Source: Mesorhizobium sp. ZC-5
Lineage (GTDB): Bacteria > Pseudomonadota > Alphaproteobacteria > Rhizobiales > Rhizobiaceae
Assembly (NCBI RefSeq): GCF_025753855.1
Contig: NZ_JAOWPT010000001.1
Coordinates: forward strand, 206,001 to 270,000
Reading direction: 5' to 3'
DNA length: 64,000 bases
This document shows positions 42,454-51,329 of this stretch, piece by piece. The position numbers were made by a program, and so were the translations under genes. Within the stretch, counting starts at the first letter, position 1. Every line of letters starts with the position of its first letter. The notes under the pieces were generated by a model. That model saw nothing but the letters and a program-made list of their open reading frames with translations, was not told the DNA's origin and searched no databases.

Positions 42454-44832
42454 ATGGCGAAAGCGTTGGCCGATCTTCGGGTTGTCGATCTGTCTGACAA
42501 CGTCGCAGGCCAATATTGCGGGAGGCTCTTTGCCGATTTCGGCGCAGAGACCATGCTGTGCGAGAGCGCAGCCGGATCGCCAACCCGGCTCCTGCCTCCC
42601 TTCTCGATGACCGATCATGATCTCTCCCTGACGTTCTGGCATCTCAACACGGGCAAGCGTTCCCTTGTTCTGGATCTCGAAACGGAAGATGGCCGCGATC
42701 AGCTGGAAACCGTCATCCAAACCGCCGATGTCGTCATTTTGCCGGCTTCGGATGAGCTCGCGGCTGCGGTCGGCCCGCTCGAAAACTGCATTTCCGTTGC
42801 GGTCACGCCGTTCGGACGGAATGGGCCTTTTTCAGGTTGGAAGGGTCCGGAAATTGTTCTGCAGGCGCAATCCGGCATGATGAACAACAATGGCGAGTAC
42901 GGGCGGGAGCCGCTCTACGGAGTGGGTGAACGTGCATCTTATGCGGCAGGCCTGGGCGCCTTCATTGGCGCTCTGGCGGCGCTGCGCGTCAGGGATCGCA
43001 CCGGCGTCGTGCAGGCGGTGGAGGTCGATGCGGCGGAAACGGCTGCTTCGATGTGCTTTCCCTACGTGTTGCGCCACAACTACAACGGCTCGATCCATAG
43101 CCGGCGCGACTACACCATTCCCGCGGGCCAGGTCCGTTGCAGGGACGGCTGGATTTGCATCTGGATCTACAATCATCGCTGGCACGCGCTCTGCGAAGCA
43201 CTCGATCTGCTTCATCTAGAGCACGACCCCCGGTTTGCGGAACCCGCCGAGAGGCGGTCGAACTGGAATACTCTGTACGAACTCATCCAGGAGAAAGTGC
43301 GCGACCAGGTCGCCGAGAACGTGGTCGACAGGCTGCAGGCAGCACAAATAATCGCGGCGAAGGCTTATCGACCGTCGGAGCAGATCGCCAATGGACATCT
43401 GGCGGTGCGCGGCTATTGGGAAAGCGTCGATGGCCGCACCGTGCTGGGCCCGCCGTTCCGAATGAGCCTGACCCCCCGCGAGGTCGATTTCGGCGCGCCG
43501 ACGCTTGCCAGCTTCACGTTGAGCCCGCGCGACAGGGTGCAACAGCCTGCCAAGGACAAGGTAGGCATCGTGCAGCGGCAGCCTCCGCTGCACGGTCTGC
43601 GCGTCATCGAGATAACCACGGCCTGGGCCGGACCGATGGCGGGCAGAGTACTGGGTTTTCTCGGTGCGGAGTGCATCCACGTCGAGTCCCCCAACCGGGT
43701 GAACTCATGGCGCCTCAACAAGGAGCGACCAAATCCGGTCAACTTTCCGGGCGGGGTGCCGGGCGACCGCCCGTTTGACCGGTCCTTTCTGTTCAATTCA
43801 CAGAACGTCAACAAGTTGTCCTGCATCCTCAATCTGAAGACCGAAGAAGGTCGGGAGGCACTGCGCAACCTTGTTGCGGTGGCGGATGTGGTGATCTGCA
43901 ACTTCCGGCCTGGGACATTGGCGAAGCTCGGATTGGGCTACGACAGCCTTGCCGCAATCAAGCCCGACATCATCGTCGCCGAACTGCCTGCCTTCGGCAT
44001 GAACGGCCCGTTGGCGGGCTATGCCGCCCTTGGGCCGACTATGGAAATGGCGACGGGGATGTCCGCCATGACAGGCTATCCGGGTGGTCCGCCTGAAAAT
44101 ACCGGCCCGTCCTATCTTGACCCGATCGGCGGCTTCAACGCGGCGGCAGCAATTCTCATCGCCTTGCACTATCGCGAGCGAACCGGTCTCGGTCAGCATA
44201 TCGAAGTGCCGCAGGTCGAAGCCGCCATGCAGTTGATCGGGCCTGATCTCCTGCACGCTGCCGAGACAGATACAGACCCCGTTCCCGACGGCAATCGCGT
44301 TGCTATTGCCGCCCCGCATGATGCTTTCCCGGCTAGGGGCGAAGACCAGTGGGTCGTCATTGCCGCGGAGAACGAGGCACAGTGGCGTGCGCTGTGCCAC
44401 GCCATGGGCAGTCCTGCGATCGTGGATGATCCACGCTTCAGGACATTGGCCGACAGAAAGGCCAATGAGCACGAGCTGACGCGCCTTGTATCGGAGTGGA
44501 CGAAAGGTCGTGACAAGCATGAGGTGGCGCAATTGCTTCAGGCCTCCGGCGTCGCATCGGCGGCGGTCGCGAACGCTGCCGACCTGGCAGCCAGTTCCTA
44601 TCTCGCAGCGCGTGGCTTCTTCACGGATCTCCGTCACCCGGACGCGGGACAACACCCGCATCCTGGTCTTCCTATCCACCTCAGCGTGACGCCCGGCAGC
44701 CAGCGCAGCGCAGCGCCCCGCTTTGGCGAGCACAATCTGCGCGTCCTCACCGAAATTCTGCGACTCCCGCCCGAAGAGGTCGACCGGGTGTCGGCAGCGG
44801 CAATGGCGACTGTTCCCTTTACGGACGGATGA
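42454..44832 (+). CDS. Class III CoA-transferase, two fused CaiB/BaiF domains
   Basis: 792 residues, twice the usual size. Residues about 6-360 and 381-790 each form a CaiB/BaiF domain (LRVVDLSDNVAGQYCGRLFADFGAE; LRVIEITTAWAGPMAGRVLGFLGAE). The catalytic Asp of the family is Asp556 in the second half (SYLDPIGG), but the aligned first-half segment is SYAAGLGAF with Ala165, so only the second half appears able to form the aspartyl-CoA intermediate. It would move CoA from a donor such as succinyl-CoA to a carboxylic acid. First gene of the operon under operator O1. The ribosome-binding site is weak. Acceptor acid unknown. Confidence 0.92.
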   Translation: MAKALADLRVVDLSDNVAGQYCGRLFADFGAETMLCESAAGSPTRLLPPFSMTDHDLSLTFWHLNTGKRSLVLDLETEDGRDQLETVIQTADVVILPASDELAAAVGPLENCISVAVTPFGRNGPFSGWKGPEIVLQAQSGMMNNNGEYGREPLYGVGERASYAAGLGAFIGALAALRVRDRTGVVQAVEVDAAETAASMCFPYVLRHNYNGSIHSRRDYTIPAGQVRCRDGWICIWIYNHRWHALCEALDLLHLEHDPRFAEPAERRSNWNTLYELIQEKVRDQVAENVVDRLQAAQIIAAKAYRPSEQIANGHLAVRGYWESVDGRTVLGPPFRMSLTPREVDFGAPTLASFTLSPRDRVQQPAKDKVGIVQRQPPLHGLRVIEITTAWAGPMAGRVLGFLGAECIHVESPNRVNSWRLNKERPNPVNFPGGVPGDRPFDRSFLFNSQNVNKLSCILNLKTEEGREALRNLVAVADVVICNFRPGTLAKLGLGYDSLAAIKPDIIVAELPAFGMNGPLAGYAALGPTMEMATGMSAMTGYPGGPPENTGPSYLDPIGGFNAAAAILIALHYRERTGLGQHIEVPQVEAAMQLIGPDLLHAAETDTDPVPDGNRVAIAAPHDAFPARGEDQWVVIAAENEAQWRALCHAMGSPAIVDDPRFRTLADRKANEHELTRLVSEWTKGRDKHEVAQLLQASGVASAAVANAADLAASSYLAARGFFTDLRHPDAGQHPHPGLPIHLSVTPGSQRSAAPRFGEHNLRVLTEILRLPPEEVDRVSAAAMATVPFTDG

Positions 44833-44836
44833 TCCG

Positions 44837-45661
44837 ATGAATTTGCAATCCGAAGCATCCTTTCCGCGCGAGATGGCCGTCGAAATCCGCCTCGATGACA
44901 GTCCTCACTACAAAGGCTCCATTCACGACGATGCGGTTGCGCGAGCACGCGGCTATCGCGCCGCTCTTGTGCCCGGCGCCTTCGTCTATGGACATGTGAG
45001 CCGGATCGCCATCGATGCCTGGGGAAAGGCGTGGGCGCAAAGCGGAGCCATGGGCGCGCGCTTTCGCCGGCCGGTCTTCAACGGCGACCGATTGGTGTTG
45101 AGGGCCGGCCCTCTCGAAGCCGACGACAACATGAGGAAATCCGAGGTTTCGGTAGAGAACCAGGACGGCGAAAACGTAGCGGCCGGCTGGATCGGCATTC
45201 CCGACTCTGCGCCAGCCCCCCTTGACGTCGCGATGTTCAGGCTCGTCCCCCGGCCGCAGGAACCGCCAGCCGTTTCTCCCGGAGGAATGGTGGTCGGCAT
45301 GCCCCTGACGACCGCCGGCGGTATCCTGAGCGAGGCCGCATTCCGCGCGTCGCTGTCGGCGTTTGGCGAGCACCATCCTTTCTATACGGATGGGCGTTTG
45401 GTGCATTCCGGCTGTTTGATGCGCGTTGCAATGGGCGACACCAACAACAGCTTCAAGTCGCCGTCTCCGATTATTCTGGTTGCCGCCGAGGCTCAGCATT
45501 TCGCAACCGTCCGGCCTGGCCAAAGACTTGAAACTGTCGGCCAGGTCACGGCTGTCTACCAGCGAAACGGCAAGCACTATTTTGAAAGCGAAGAGTTTCT
45601 TCTCGCCGACGGGACGCTTTCGGCACGCTTCAACCGAACGTCGGTCTATGCATATGGATGA
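44837..45661 (+). CDS. MaoC-like double hot-dog protein (probable acyl-CoA hydratase/dehydratase)
   Basis: 274 residues. Two hot-dog-like halves: residues about 10-115 (GSIHDDAVARARGYRAALVPG, where His30 and the G-x-x-x-A-x-V-P-G helix recall MaoC hydratases) and about 180-270 (FKSPSPIILVAAEAQHF, YFESEEFLLADG). The canonical hydratase D-x4-H pair is not obvious. ATG 44837 lies four bases after the CoA-transferase stop. Acting on a CoA ester made by the CoA-transferase is the natural reading, but a thioesterase-like or non-catalytic role cannot be excluded. Confidence 0.75.
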   Translation: MNLQSEASFPREMAVEIRLDDSPHYKGSIHDDAVARARGYRAALVPGAFVYGHVSRIAIDAWGKAWAQSGAMGARFRRPVFNGDRLVLRAGPLEADDNMRKSEVSVENQDGENVAAGWIGIPDSAPAPLDVAMFRLVPRPQEPPAVSPGGMVVGMPLTTAGGILSEAAFRASLSAFGEHHPFYTDGRLVHSGCLMRVAMGDTNNSFKSPSPIILVAAEAQHFATVRPGQRLETVGQVTAVYQRNGKHYFESEEFLLADGTLSARFNRTSVYAYG

Positions 45662-45690
45662 CCAGTGCGGCAGTCAGCAATTTTCATCGG

Positions 45691-45706
45691 TTGCATACGG
45701 ATGCAA
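45691..45706. promoter_or_regulatory. LacI-type operator O2
   Basis: TTGCATACGGATGCAA differs from O1 at one base of 16. It is in the 80-base gap before the enolase-superfamily gene, 35 bases upstream of its ATG. The second site implies an internal promoter or a looping pair with O1 about 3.3 kb away. Confidence 0.8.
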
Positions 45707-45741
45707 ATCGAGCGACAGTGGTTTTCCGCGTTAAAGATGGA

Positions 45742-46863
45742 ATGAGTGCCTTGGCGAGTTCAATTTCAATCAAGTCTGTCGAAGCCCTGCAGATCGGCTG
45801 GGAGGCGAACGAGCCGCCGGGACGGCATTCGGCCTTCGTCCGCGTGACGACGGTCGACGGCATTGTCGGATATGGCGAAGCCTCGCCGATGATGGGCGGA
45901 GAGCATTCCCTCGGCGTTATTCGCGATTTCGCGGAAACTCTGGCCGGCAGGGACGCGCTCGACCATGCCGTCATATTCGACCAACTGCTGCACAAATACG
46001 TCAAGCTAGGTCCCGAGGGCGCGGTTACCGGTGCGCTGGCGGCACTGGACATCGCGTTGTGGGACATAAGGGGAAAGGCTGTCGGCCTACCCGTCTATAA
46101 GTTGCTGGGCGGCGCGTGGCGCACCGAAATTCCCTTCTATGCCTCGATCGGGGGCAATGCCGCGCGTACCGTCGACGAGGTCGTGCGTGTCGTCGAAAAG
46201 CGCTGGAAGGCCGAAACGCCCGCCGCCATCAAAATCCGTTGGGACGGTGATCGCACGCGGCAGGATTTCGACATTGCGGGCGACATCGAAAAGGCGAGAG
46301 CGGTGCGGAAACTCGTCGGCGACGGCTTCCCGCTCGCCTTTGACGCAAACAACCAATATTCGGTCGGCGGGGCCATTCGCGTAGGGCGTGCGCTGGAGGA
46401 ACTCGGCTATATCTGGTTCGAGGAGCCGGTACAGCATTACCAAGTACGCGCCATGGGTGAAGTCGCCCAAAGGCTGGATATCACCGTCTCTGCCGGCGAG
46501 CAGTCCTACACGACCCAGGATATCGTCGATCTGATCGAAGCCGGCGTCCGGATGGTACAGCCCGACATCGTCAAGATGGGCGGCATCACGGGGCTGATGC
46601 AATGCGCAGCGATCTGCCACGCCCACGGCGTCGAGCTAGTGCCCCACCAGACCCAGCCCACCATCGGCCACGTGGCCAACCTTCATTTGCTGGCAACGGT
46701 CATGCACCTGACCAAGCCCGCGGAATTCGCGGACCCGTCGACGCGCATGCATGCCGCTTTCGCAAACCTGCCAGCCCCGAAGGACGGACGGTTCGTCGTC
46801 CCTTCGGGACCCGGGCTGGGCCTTCAGATCAACGATGCTGAAGTGGACGCACGACGCTTGTAG
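45742..46863 (+). CDS. Mandelate racemase/muconate lactonizing enzyme family protein
   Basis: 373 residues, enolase superfamily. Metal ligands Asp201 (AFDANNQ), Glu227 (WFEEPV) and Glu253 (AGEQ) are present. The mandelate racemase subgroup dyad is also present: Asp275 in QPDIVKMGG and His302 in LVPHQTQPT. The second strand has Lys164-x-Arg166 (AIKIRW) in place of the common K-x-K. This pattern fits acid-sugar dehydratases or racemases that remove an alpha-proton. ATG 45742 is preferred to the frame start at 45658, which overlaps the previous stop and operator O2. Its own operator and the adjacent peptide-type transporter suggest it acts on the imported compound. Substrate unknown. Confidence 0.9.
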   Translation: MSALASSISIKSVEALQIGWEANEPPGRHSAFVRVTTVDGIVGYGEASPMMGGEHSLGVIRDFAETLAGRDALDHAVIFDQLLHKYVKLGPEGAVTGALAALDIALWDIRGKAVGLPVYKLLGGAWRTEIPFYASIGGNAARTVDEVVRVVEKRWKAETPAAIKIRWDGDRTRQDFDIAGDIEKARAVRKLVGDGFPLAFDANNQYSVGGAIRVGRALEELGYIWFEEPVQHYQVRAMGEVAQRLDITVSAGEQSYTTQDIVDLIEAGVRMVQPDIVKMGGITGLMQCAAICHAHGVELVPHQTQPTIGHVANLHLLATVMHLTKPAEFADPSTRMHAAFANLPAPKDGRFVVPSGPGLGLQINDAEVDARRL

Positions 46864-46887
46864 AACTTGTCACTGGGAGGAACCTTG

Positions 46888-48486
46888 ATGAGCCTGAACA
46901 GAAGAGAATTCCTGGAATTATCCGCCGCTGCCGCAGCGCTTGGCCTCAGTGGACCGAGCGTCGCGCGTGCTCAAAGCGCCGATGACGTGATCCGCATCGG
47001 TATCGCCGCGAACGGACCGCGTACCAGCGACCCGAACCAGACCACGCAAGGCTCCGACAACTGGGCGACGGAGCAGATGTACGAGCAGTTGGTCCGGCCC
47101 GAGGACGGCGACTTCGCCACGACGCCAGACAAATATGTTCCGACGCTGGCCACCGAATGGACGACATCGGACGATGCCAAAACCTGGAATTTCAAACTGC
47201 GGCCGGGGGTCCAGTTCCACAAGGGCTACGGCGAGATGACTGCCGACGACGTCGTCTTCACCTACAAGAAGGCGATCGACGACGGGACCAACAAGACGAT
47301 CATGAGCAACGTCGCCGACGTGGTCGCCAAGGGACCGCTCGATGTCGAAATTACGCTGAAGTCGCCGGACGTGAATCTGCTCGGCACGACCATCTTCTCG
47401 AACAATACGTGCATCGTCTCAAAGAAGGCGTACGAGGAATTGGGCGCGGAAAAGTTCATGACCGACGCGGTTGGCACCGGGCCGTACGAACTTACCCGCT
47501 TCGATCCGGAGTGGGGCTCGGCGATGAAACGCCATGACGGTTATTGGGGCGAAAAGGCAAAGATAGGCGCCGTCGAATGCGTCTATATCGCCGACACGAC
47601 AGCGCGCACGCTGGCATTGCTGTCCGGAAACGTCGACATGATCGAGGCGGTGCGCGCGCCGGGCTGGGTCGATTCCATGCTGCAGCGGGACTCATCCTTG
47701 CAGTTCGACATGACAGTGCCCGGGTCCTTCAACACTCTGCACATCAACCTCACCCGCAAGCCGTTCGACAATCTGAAGGTTCGCCAGGCGGTGATGTATG
47801 CCATCGACCGCCAGGCGGTGGCCGATGCGTTGAAGCCGATGGGAGGCTTCATGGCCGGCTTGCAGCCGGACTTTTTCCCGGCAGGATTCAAGACGGAAGC
47901 GCTGCCATCCGAGTTGCAATACAAGTACGACCCCGAGAAGGCCAAGGCATTGCTGGCCGAAGCAGGCTTCCCCGGCGGCCTCGATTTCGACAGCAACTGC
48001 AGTCAGCGCGAGGACTATTCCTCGACCATGCTCATCGTGCAAGAACAGTTGCGGGCGGTCGGGTTGCGGATGAACCTCATCATCGGTGACCACACCGCCT
48101 ACCACGCCGACAATCGCAGCGACAAAAATACGCTTGCGATGCACTCGTCGAGCTATCCGCCGATTCCGACGCAACTCTATTTCCAGCAGCTTTCGTCCAA
48201 GTCGGAGGTCAAGGCGGACGGCAAGGGAGGCGGCAACTACAGCCACTACGGCGCCGCGATGCCCGGCATCGACGATCTGCTGGCAAAGGCGCTCATGGCG
48301 ACCGACTACAAAACCTATGAGGACACCTGCAAGGAAATCGAACTGCAGGTTCTGCGCGACCTGCCGCTGATCGGGCTCTCGACCTTGTCGTTCACCGTCG
48401 CGCGCAACGGAAAGGTCAATCTCGGCTATCCGGTCAAGAGCGGCTACGCGCGCTGGCGCTTTCACCGCGCAACAAAGTCCGCCTAG
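46888..48486 (+). CDS. ABC transporter substrate-binding protein, family 5 (Tat-type signal)
   Basis: 532 residues. The N-terminus MSLNRREFLELSAAAAALG has the twin-arginine NRREFL motif and a mild hydrophobic core to VARA, pointing to Tat export in folded form; the other binding proteins in this window have Sec signals. The SBP_bac_5 domain follows (PTLATEWTTSDDAKTWNFKLRPGVQF; FDNLKVRQAVMYAIDRQAV). ATG 46888 has GGGAGGA eight to ten bases upstream. It supplies the DppBCDF-type transporter encoded directly downstream. Confidence 0.94.
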   Translation: MSLNRREFLELSAAAAALGLSGPSVARAQSADDVIRIGIAANGPRTSDPNQTTQGSDNWATEQMYEQLVRPEDGDFATTPDKYVPTLATEWTTSDDAKTWNFKLRPGVQFHKGYGEMTADDVVFTYKKAIDDGTNKTIMSNVADVVAKGPLDVEITLKSPDVNLLGTTIFSNNTCIVSKKAYEELGAEKFMTDAVGTGPYELTRFDPEWGSAMKRHDGYWGEKAKIGAVECVYIADTTARTLALLSGNVDMIEAVRAPGWVDSMLQRDSSLQFDMTVPGSFNTLHINLTRKPFDNLKVRQAVMYAIDRQAVADALKPMGGFMAGLQPDFFPAGFKTEALPSELQYKYDPEKAKALLAEAGFPGGLDFDSNCSQREDYSSTMLIVQEQLRAVGLRMNLIIGDHTAYHADNRSDKNTLAMHSSSYPPIPTQLYFQQLSSKSEVKADGKGGGNYSHYGAAMPGIDDLLAKALMATDYKTYEDTCKEIELQVLRDLPLIGLSTLSFTVARNGKVNLGYPVKSGYARWRFHRATKSA

Positions 48487-48514
48487 GTCAGAAACCGGCT
48501 CGGGCAGCGATCAG

Positions 48515-49450
48515 ATGGGAAAATACCTGGCCGTCAGGCTGGCCGATTCCATACCGACGGTATGGCTGGTCCTGACGCTCGTCTTCATTGCCATGCGCAT
48601 CCTGCCCGGCGATCCGGCGATAGCGGCTCTGGGAGACATGGCGCTCCCGGAGCAACTCGCAGAGTTTCGCGAGAAGATGGGCCTCAACGTCTCATTGTGG
48701 CAGCAATATCTGAACTTCCTTGGCGGCGTTCTGGTCTTCGACTTCGGCAAATCCTACATGAACGGCGCCGCGGTAGTGGATCTGATCGCGCGCAATCTGC
48801 CCTATACGATTGAACTCACCCTCGTCGCGACGCTGATGGGTTTTACGGCCGGCGTACCGCTGGGCGTACTGGCAGCGACCAAGCGCGACCGCTTGCCCGA
48901 CACCGGCGTGCGCGTTTTCTCGCTTATCGGTTACGCCATCCCGGATTTTTACCTTGGGGCGCTGCTGCTCATCGTGTTCGCGCTCAACCTGGGCTGGTTC
49001 CCGATCAACGGCGCAGGCGAAGGTTTCGTCGACCGCATGTACCACATTTTCCTTCCCGCCCTGACGCTCGCCTTTGTCAAAGCCGCCTTTATCGGTCGGT
49101 TGACGCGAACCTCTCTGCTGGAGGTATTGGGCAAGGACTACATCCGCACGGCGCGCGCCAAAGGAGCGCGCGAGCCACGGGTTATCTACCGGCATGGCTT
49201 GCGCAACGCGCTGTTGCCACTGAGTACGGGCATGGGACTGAGCCTGCTCGCGACGCTGTCGGGATCGGTCGCCATTGAGCTCGTCTTCAACCGGCCAGGC
49301 ATCGGCAGGCTGTTGATCTCCGCCATCACCGAACGCGACTATGGCGTCATCCAGGGCGGCGTGGTGGTGTTCGCACTGCTTGTCGTGGCGATCAACCTGC
49401 TGATGGACCTCCTCTATATCGTCATCGACCCGCGCATAAGGGTGCAATGA
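48515..49450 (+). CDS. ABC transporter permease, DppB-type
   Basis: 311 residues. RILPGDPAIAALGDMALPE, FGKSYMNGAAVVDLIARNLPYT and the C-terminal ELVFNRPGIGRLLISAITERDY and VIDPRIR motifs define the family. 28 bases after the binding-protein gene; the ribosome-binding site is weak. Its stop overlaps the next ATG (ATGA). Confidence 0.96.
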   Translation: MGKYLAVRLADSIPTVWLVLTLVFIAMRILPGDPAIAALGDMALPEQLAEFREKMGLNVSLWQQYLNFLGGVLVFDFGKSYMNGAAVVDLIARNLPYTIELTLVATLMGFTAGVPLGVLAATKRDRLPDTGVRVFSLIGYAIPDFYLGALLLIVFALNLGWFPINGAGEGFVDRMYHIFLPALTLAFVKAAFIGRLTRTSLLEVLGKDYIRTARAKGAREPRVIYRHGLRNALLPLSTGMGLSLLATLSGSVAIELVFNRPGIGRLLISAITERDYGVIQGGVVVFALLVVAINLLMDLLYIVIDPRIRVQ

Positions 49451-50355
49451 TGAGCATGCTGACGGACACCCGGCTGCCATCCACGACGATCGATACGGCA
49501 CAATCCGTCGCGCCCGCGCCGGGGCTGTCGGACTTGCTGAAGAACCTGTTCCTGAGGCCATCGACGATGTTCGCGCTCGCCATCGTCGTGGTGTTCGTGA
49601 TCGTGGCCATCCTCGCGCCCTGGCTGGCGCCATACGACCCACTCTCCCAGAGCGTGCTCAAGATCAACAAGCCGCCTTCATGGGAAAACTGGCTGGGCAC
49701 TGACCAGTTCGGCCGCGACGTGCTTTCGCGCATGATTCACGGTTCCAGAAATTCGCTGCTCTTCGGCCTGATCTCTCCCGTGCTCGCGGCGATGTTCGGA
49801 ACAATCCTCGGCGTTACCGCCGGCTACTTCGGAGGTGTGCTCGACCGCGTGATCAGCCGGGTCGTCGATCTCCTGCTGGCTTTCCCGGAACTGCTTCTGG
49901 CCATCATGATCGCGGCTGTCCTCGGCGGCGCCTTCTGGAACATCGTGGCGGTGATCACCGTCGCCTTCGTGCCTGGTTTTGCACGTGTCGCCCGCGCATC
50001 GACACTGGCCGTCAAACAGGAGCCGTTCGTCGAGGCTGCAATCGCCGTCGGCGTGCGCACGCCGGTCATCATCTTCCGCCACATCATCCCGAATATCTCG
50101 GCGCCGATCGTTGTCTTGATGACTTTGTGGGTCGCGTCGGCAATCCGTCTGGAGGCATCGCTGAGCTTTCTCGGCATCGGTACACGGCCGCCAAATCCGA
50201 GTTGGGGCAACATCATCCGCAGCGGCCTCGACAATCTGTTCGGCTCGCCATGGCCGATCATCGCTGCCGGCTTCGCCATCACCTGCGTGGTTCTCTCGTT
50301 CAACCTGATGGGCGATGCTGTCCGCGACGTGCTTGATCCGGATAACGCGAAGTGA
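49447..50355 (+). CDS. ABC transporter permease, DppC-type
   Basis: 302 residues. An N-terminal cytoplasmic stretch of about 35 residues, then helices, PYDPLSQSVLK, LGTDQFGRDVLSRMIHGSR, the EAA loop PFVEAAIAVGVRTPVIIFRHIIPN and SFLGIGTRPPNPSWG. Two ATG codons in tandem begin it. Overlaps the upstream permease and the downstream ATPase by four bases each. Confidence 0.96.
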   Translation: MMSMLTDTRLPSTTIDTAQSVAPAPGLSDLLKNLFLRPSTMFALAIVVVFVIVAILAPWLAPYDPLSQSVLKINKPPSWENWLGTDQFGRDVLSRMIHGSRNSLLFGLISPVLAAMFGTILGVTAGYFGGVLDRVISRVVDLLLAFPELLLAIMIAAVLGGAFWNIVAVITVAFVPGFARVARASTLAVKQEPFVEAAIAVGVRTPVIIFRHIIPNISAPIVVLMTLWVASAIRLEASLSFLGIGTRPPNPSWGNIIRSGLDNLFGSPWPIIAAGFAITCVVLSFNLMGDAVRDVLDPDNAK

Positions 50356-51329
50356 CGCCCCCTCTGCTCAAAGTGGAAGACCTGGCGGTCGATTTCGGGC
50401 CGGCAAACAAACCGATCAGGGTGGTCGATGGTGTCAGCTTCGATATCGAAGCCGGCGGCACACTCGGCATCGTCGGCGAGTCAGGTTCCGGCAAGTCGAT
50501 CACTTCGCTCGCGATCATGGGGCTGGTAGGCCCGCCCGGGCGGGTCGCACAAGGCAGGATCGCACTCGACGGAACCGATCTGTTGGCGCTTCCGCGTTCT
50601 AAGATGCCGGAGATCCGGGGGCGCGACATCGCGATGATATTTCAGGAGCCCATGAGTTCGCTCAATCCCGTCATGACCATCGGCGATCAGATCGGTGAAG
50701 CAATCCGGCTGCACGAGGACATTGGCCGCCGCGACTGCCAGGCTCGGATCATCGAACTGTTGACGTTGGTGGGAATACCCAACGCCGAGGGACGACTTGG
50801 GGCCTATCCGCATCAATTCTCCGGCGGCATGCGTCAGCGCGTGATGATCGCCATGGCCGTTGCCTGCAATCCCAAACTGCTAATTGCCGACGAGCCGACG
50901 ACGGCACTGGATGTGACGATACAGGCTCAGGTTCTCGACCTGATGCATCGCATACGCAGTACATTGAACACCGCTATTCTGCTGATTTCCCACGACCTCG
51001 GTGTCATCGCCGAAATCTGCGAACGCGTTATCGTCATGTATTCAGGCCGGGTGGTCGAAGACGCAGATGTAAGGTCCATTTTTCGGACCCCCGGTCATCC
51101 ATACACCCGCGGCCTGCTGCGCTCGATCCCCACGCTCAAGGACGAGAACTCCCGCCTCTACCAGATTCCGGGCTCGGTCCCCCTTCCTGGTACCATCGAG
51201 CAGGGCTGTCCATTCTATGCGCGCTGCCCCGACCGGATCGACAAGTGCGCGCAGAAAATGCCGCCAATGTTTGAGTTGCGGTCAGGACAAAAGGCGGCTT
51301 GCTGGGTCAGCGCCGGAGCGACGGAATGA
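50352..51329 (+). CDS. Peptide-type ABC transporter ATPase (DppD type)
   Basis: 325 residues. Walker [10 protein letters not shown], signature FSGGMRQR, Walker [15 protein letters not shown] and the Cys-rich oligopeptide-transporter tail [19 protein letters not shown] start overlaps the permease stop (GTGA). Forms the ATPase heterodimer with the following protein. Confidence 0.96.
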   Translation: MTPPLLKVEDLAVDFGPANKPIRVVDGVSFDIEAGGTLGIVGESGSGKSITSLAIMGLVGPPGRVAQGRIALDGTDLLALPRSKMPEIRGRDIAMIFQEPMSSLNPVMTIGDQIGEAIRLHEDIGRRDCQARIIELLTLVGIPNAEGRLGAYPHQFSGGMRQRVMIAMAVACNPKLLIADEPTTALDVTIQAQVLDLMHRIRSTLNTAILLISHDLGVIAEICERVIVMYSGRVVEDADVRSIFRTPGHPYTRGLLRSIPTLKDENSRLYQIPGSVPLPGTIEQGCPFYARCPDRIDKCAQKMPPMFELRSGQKAACWVSAGATE

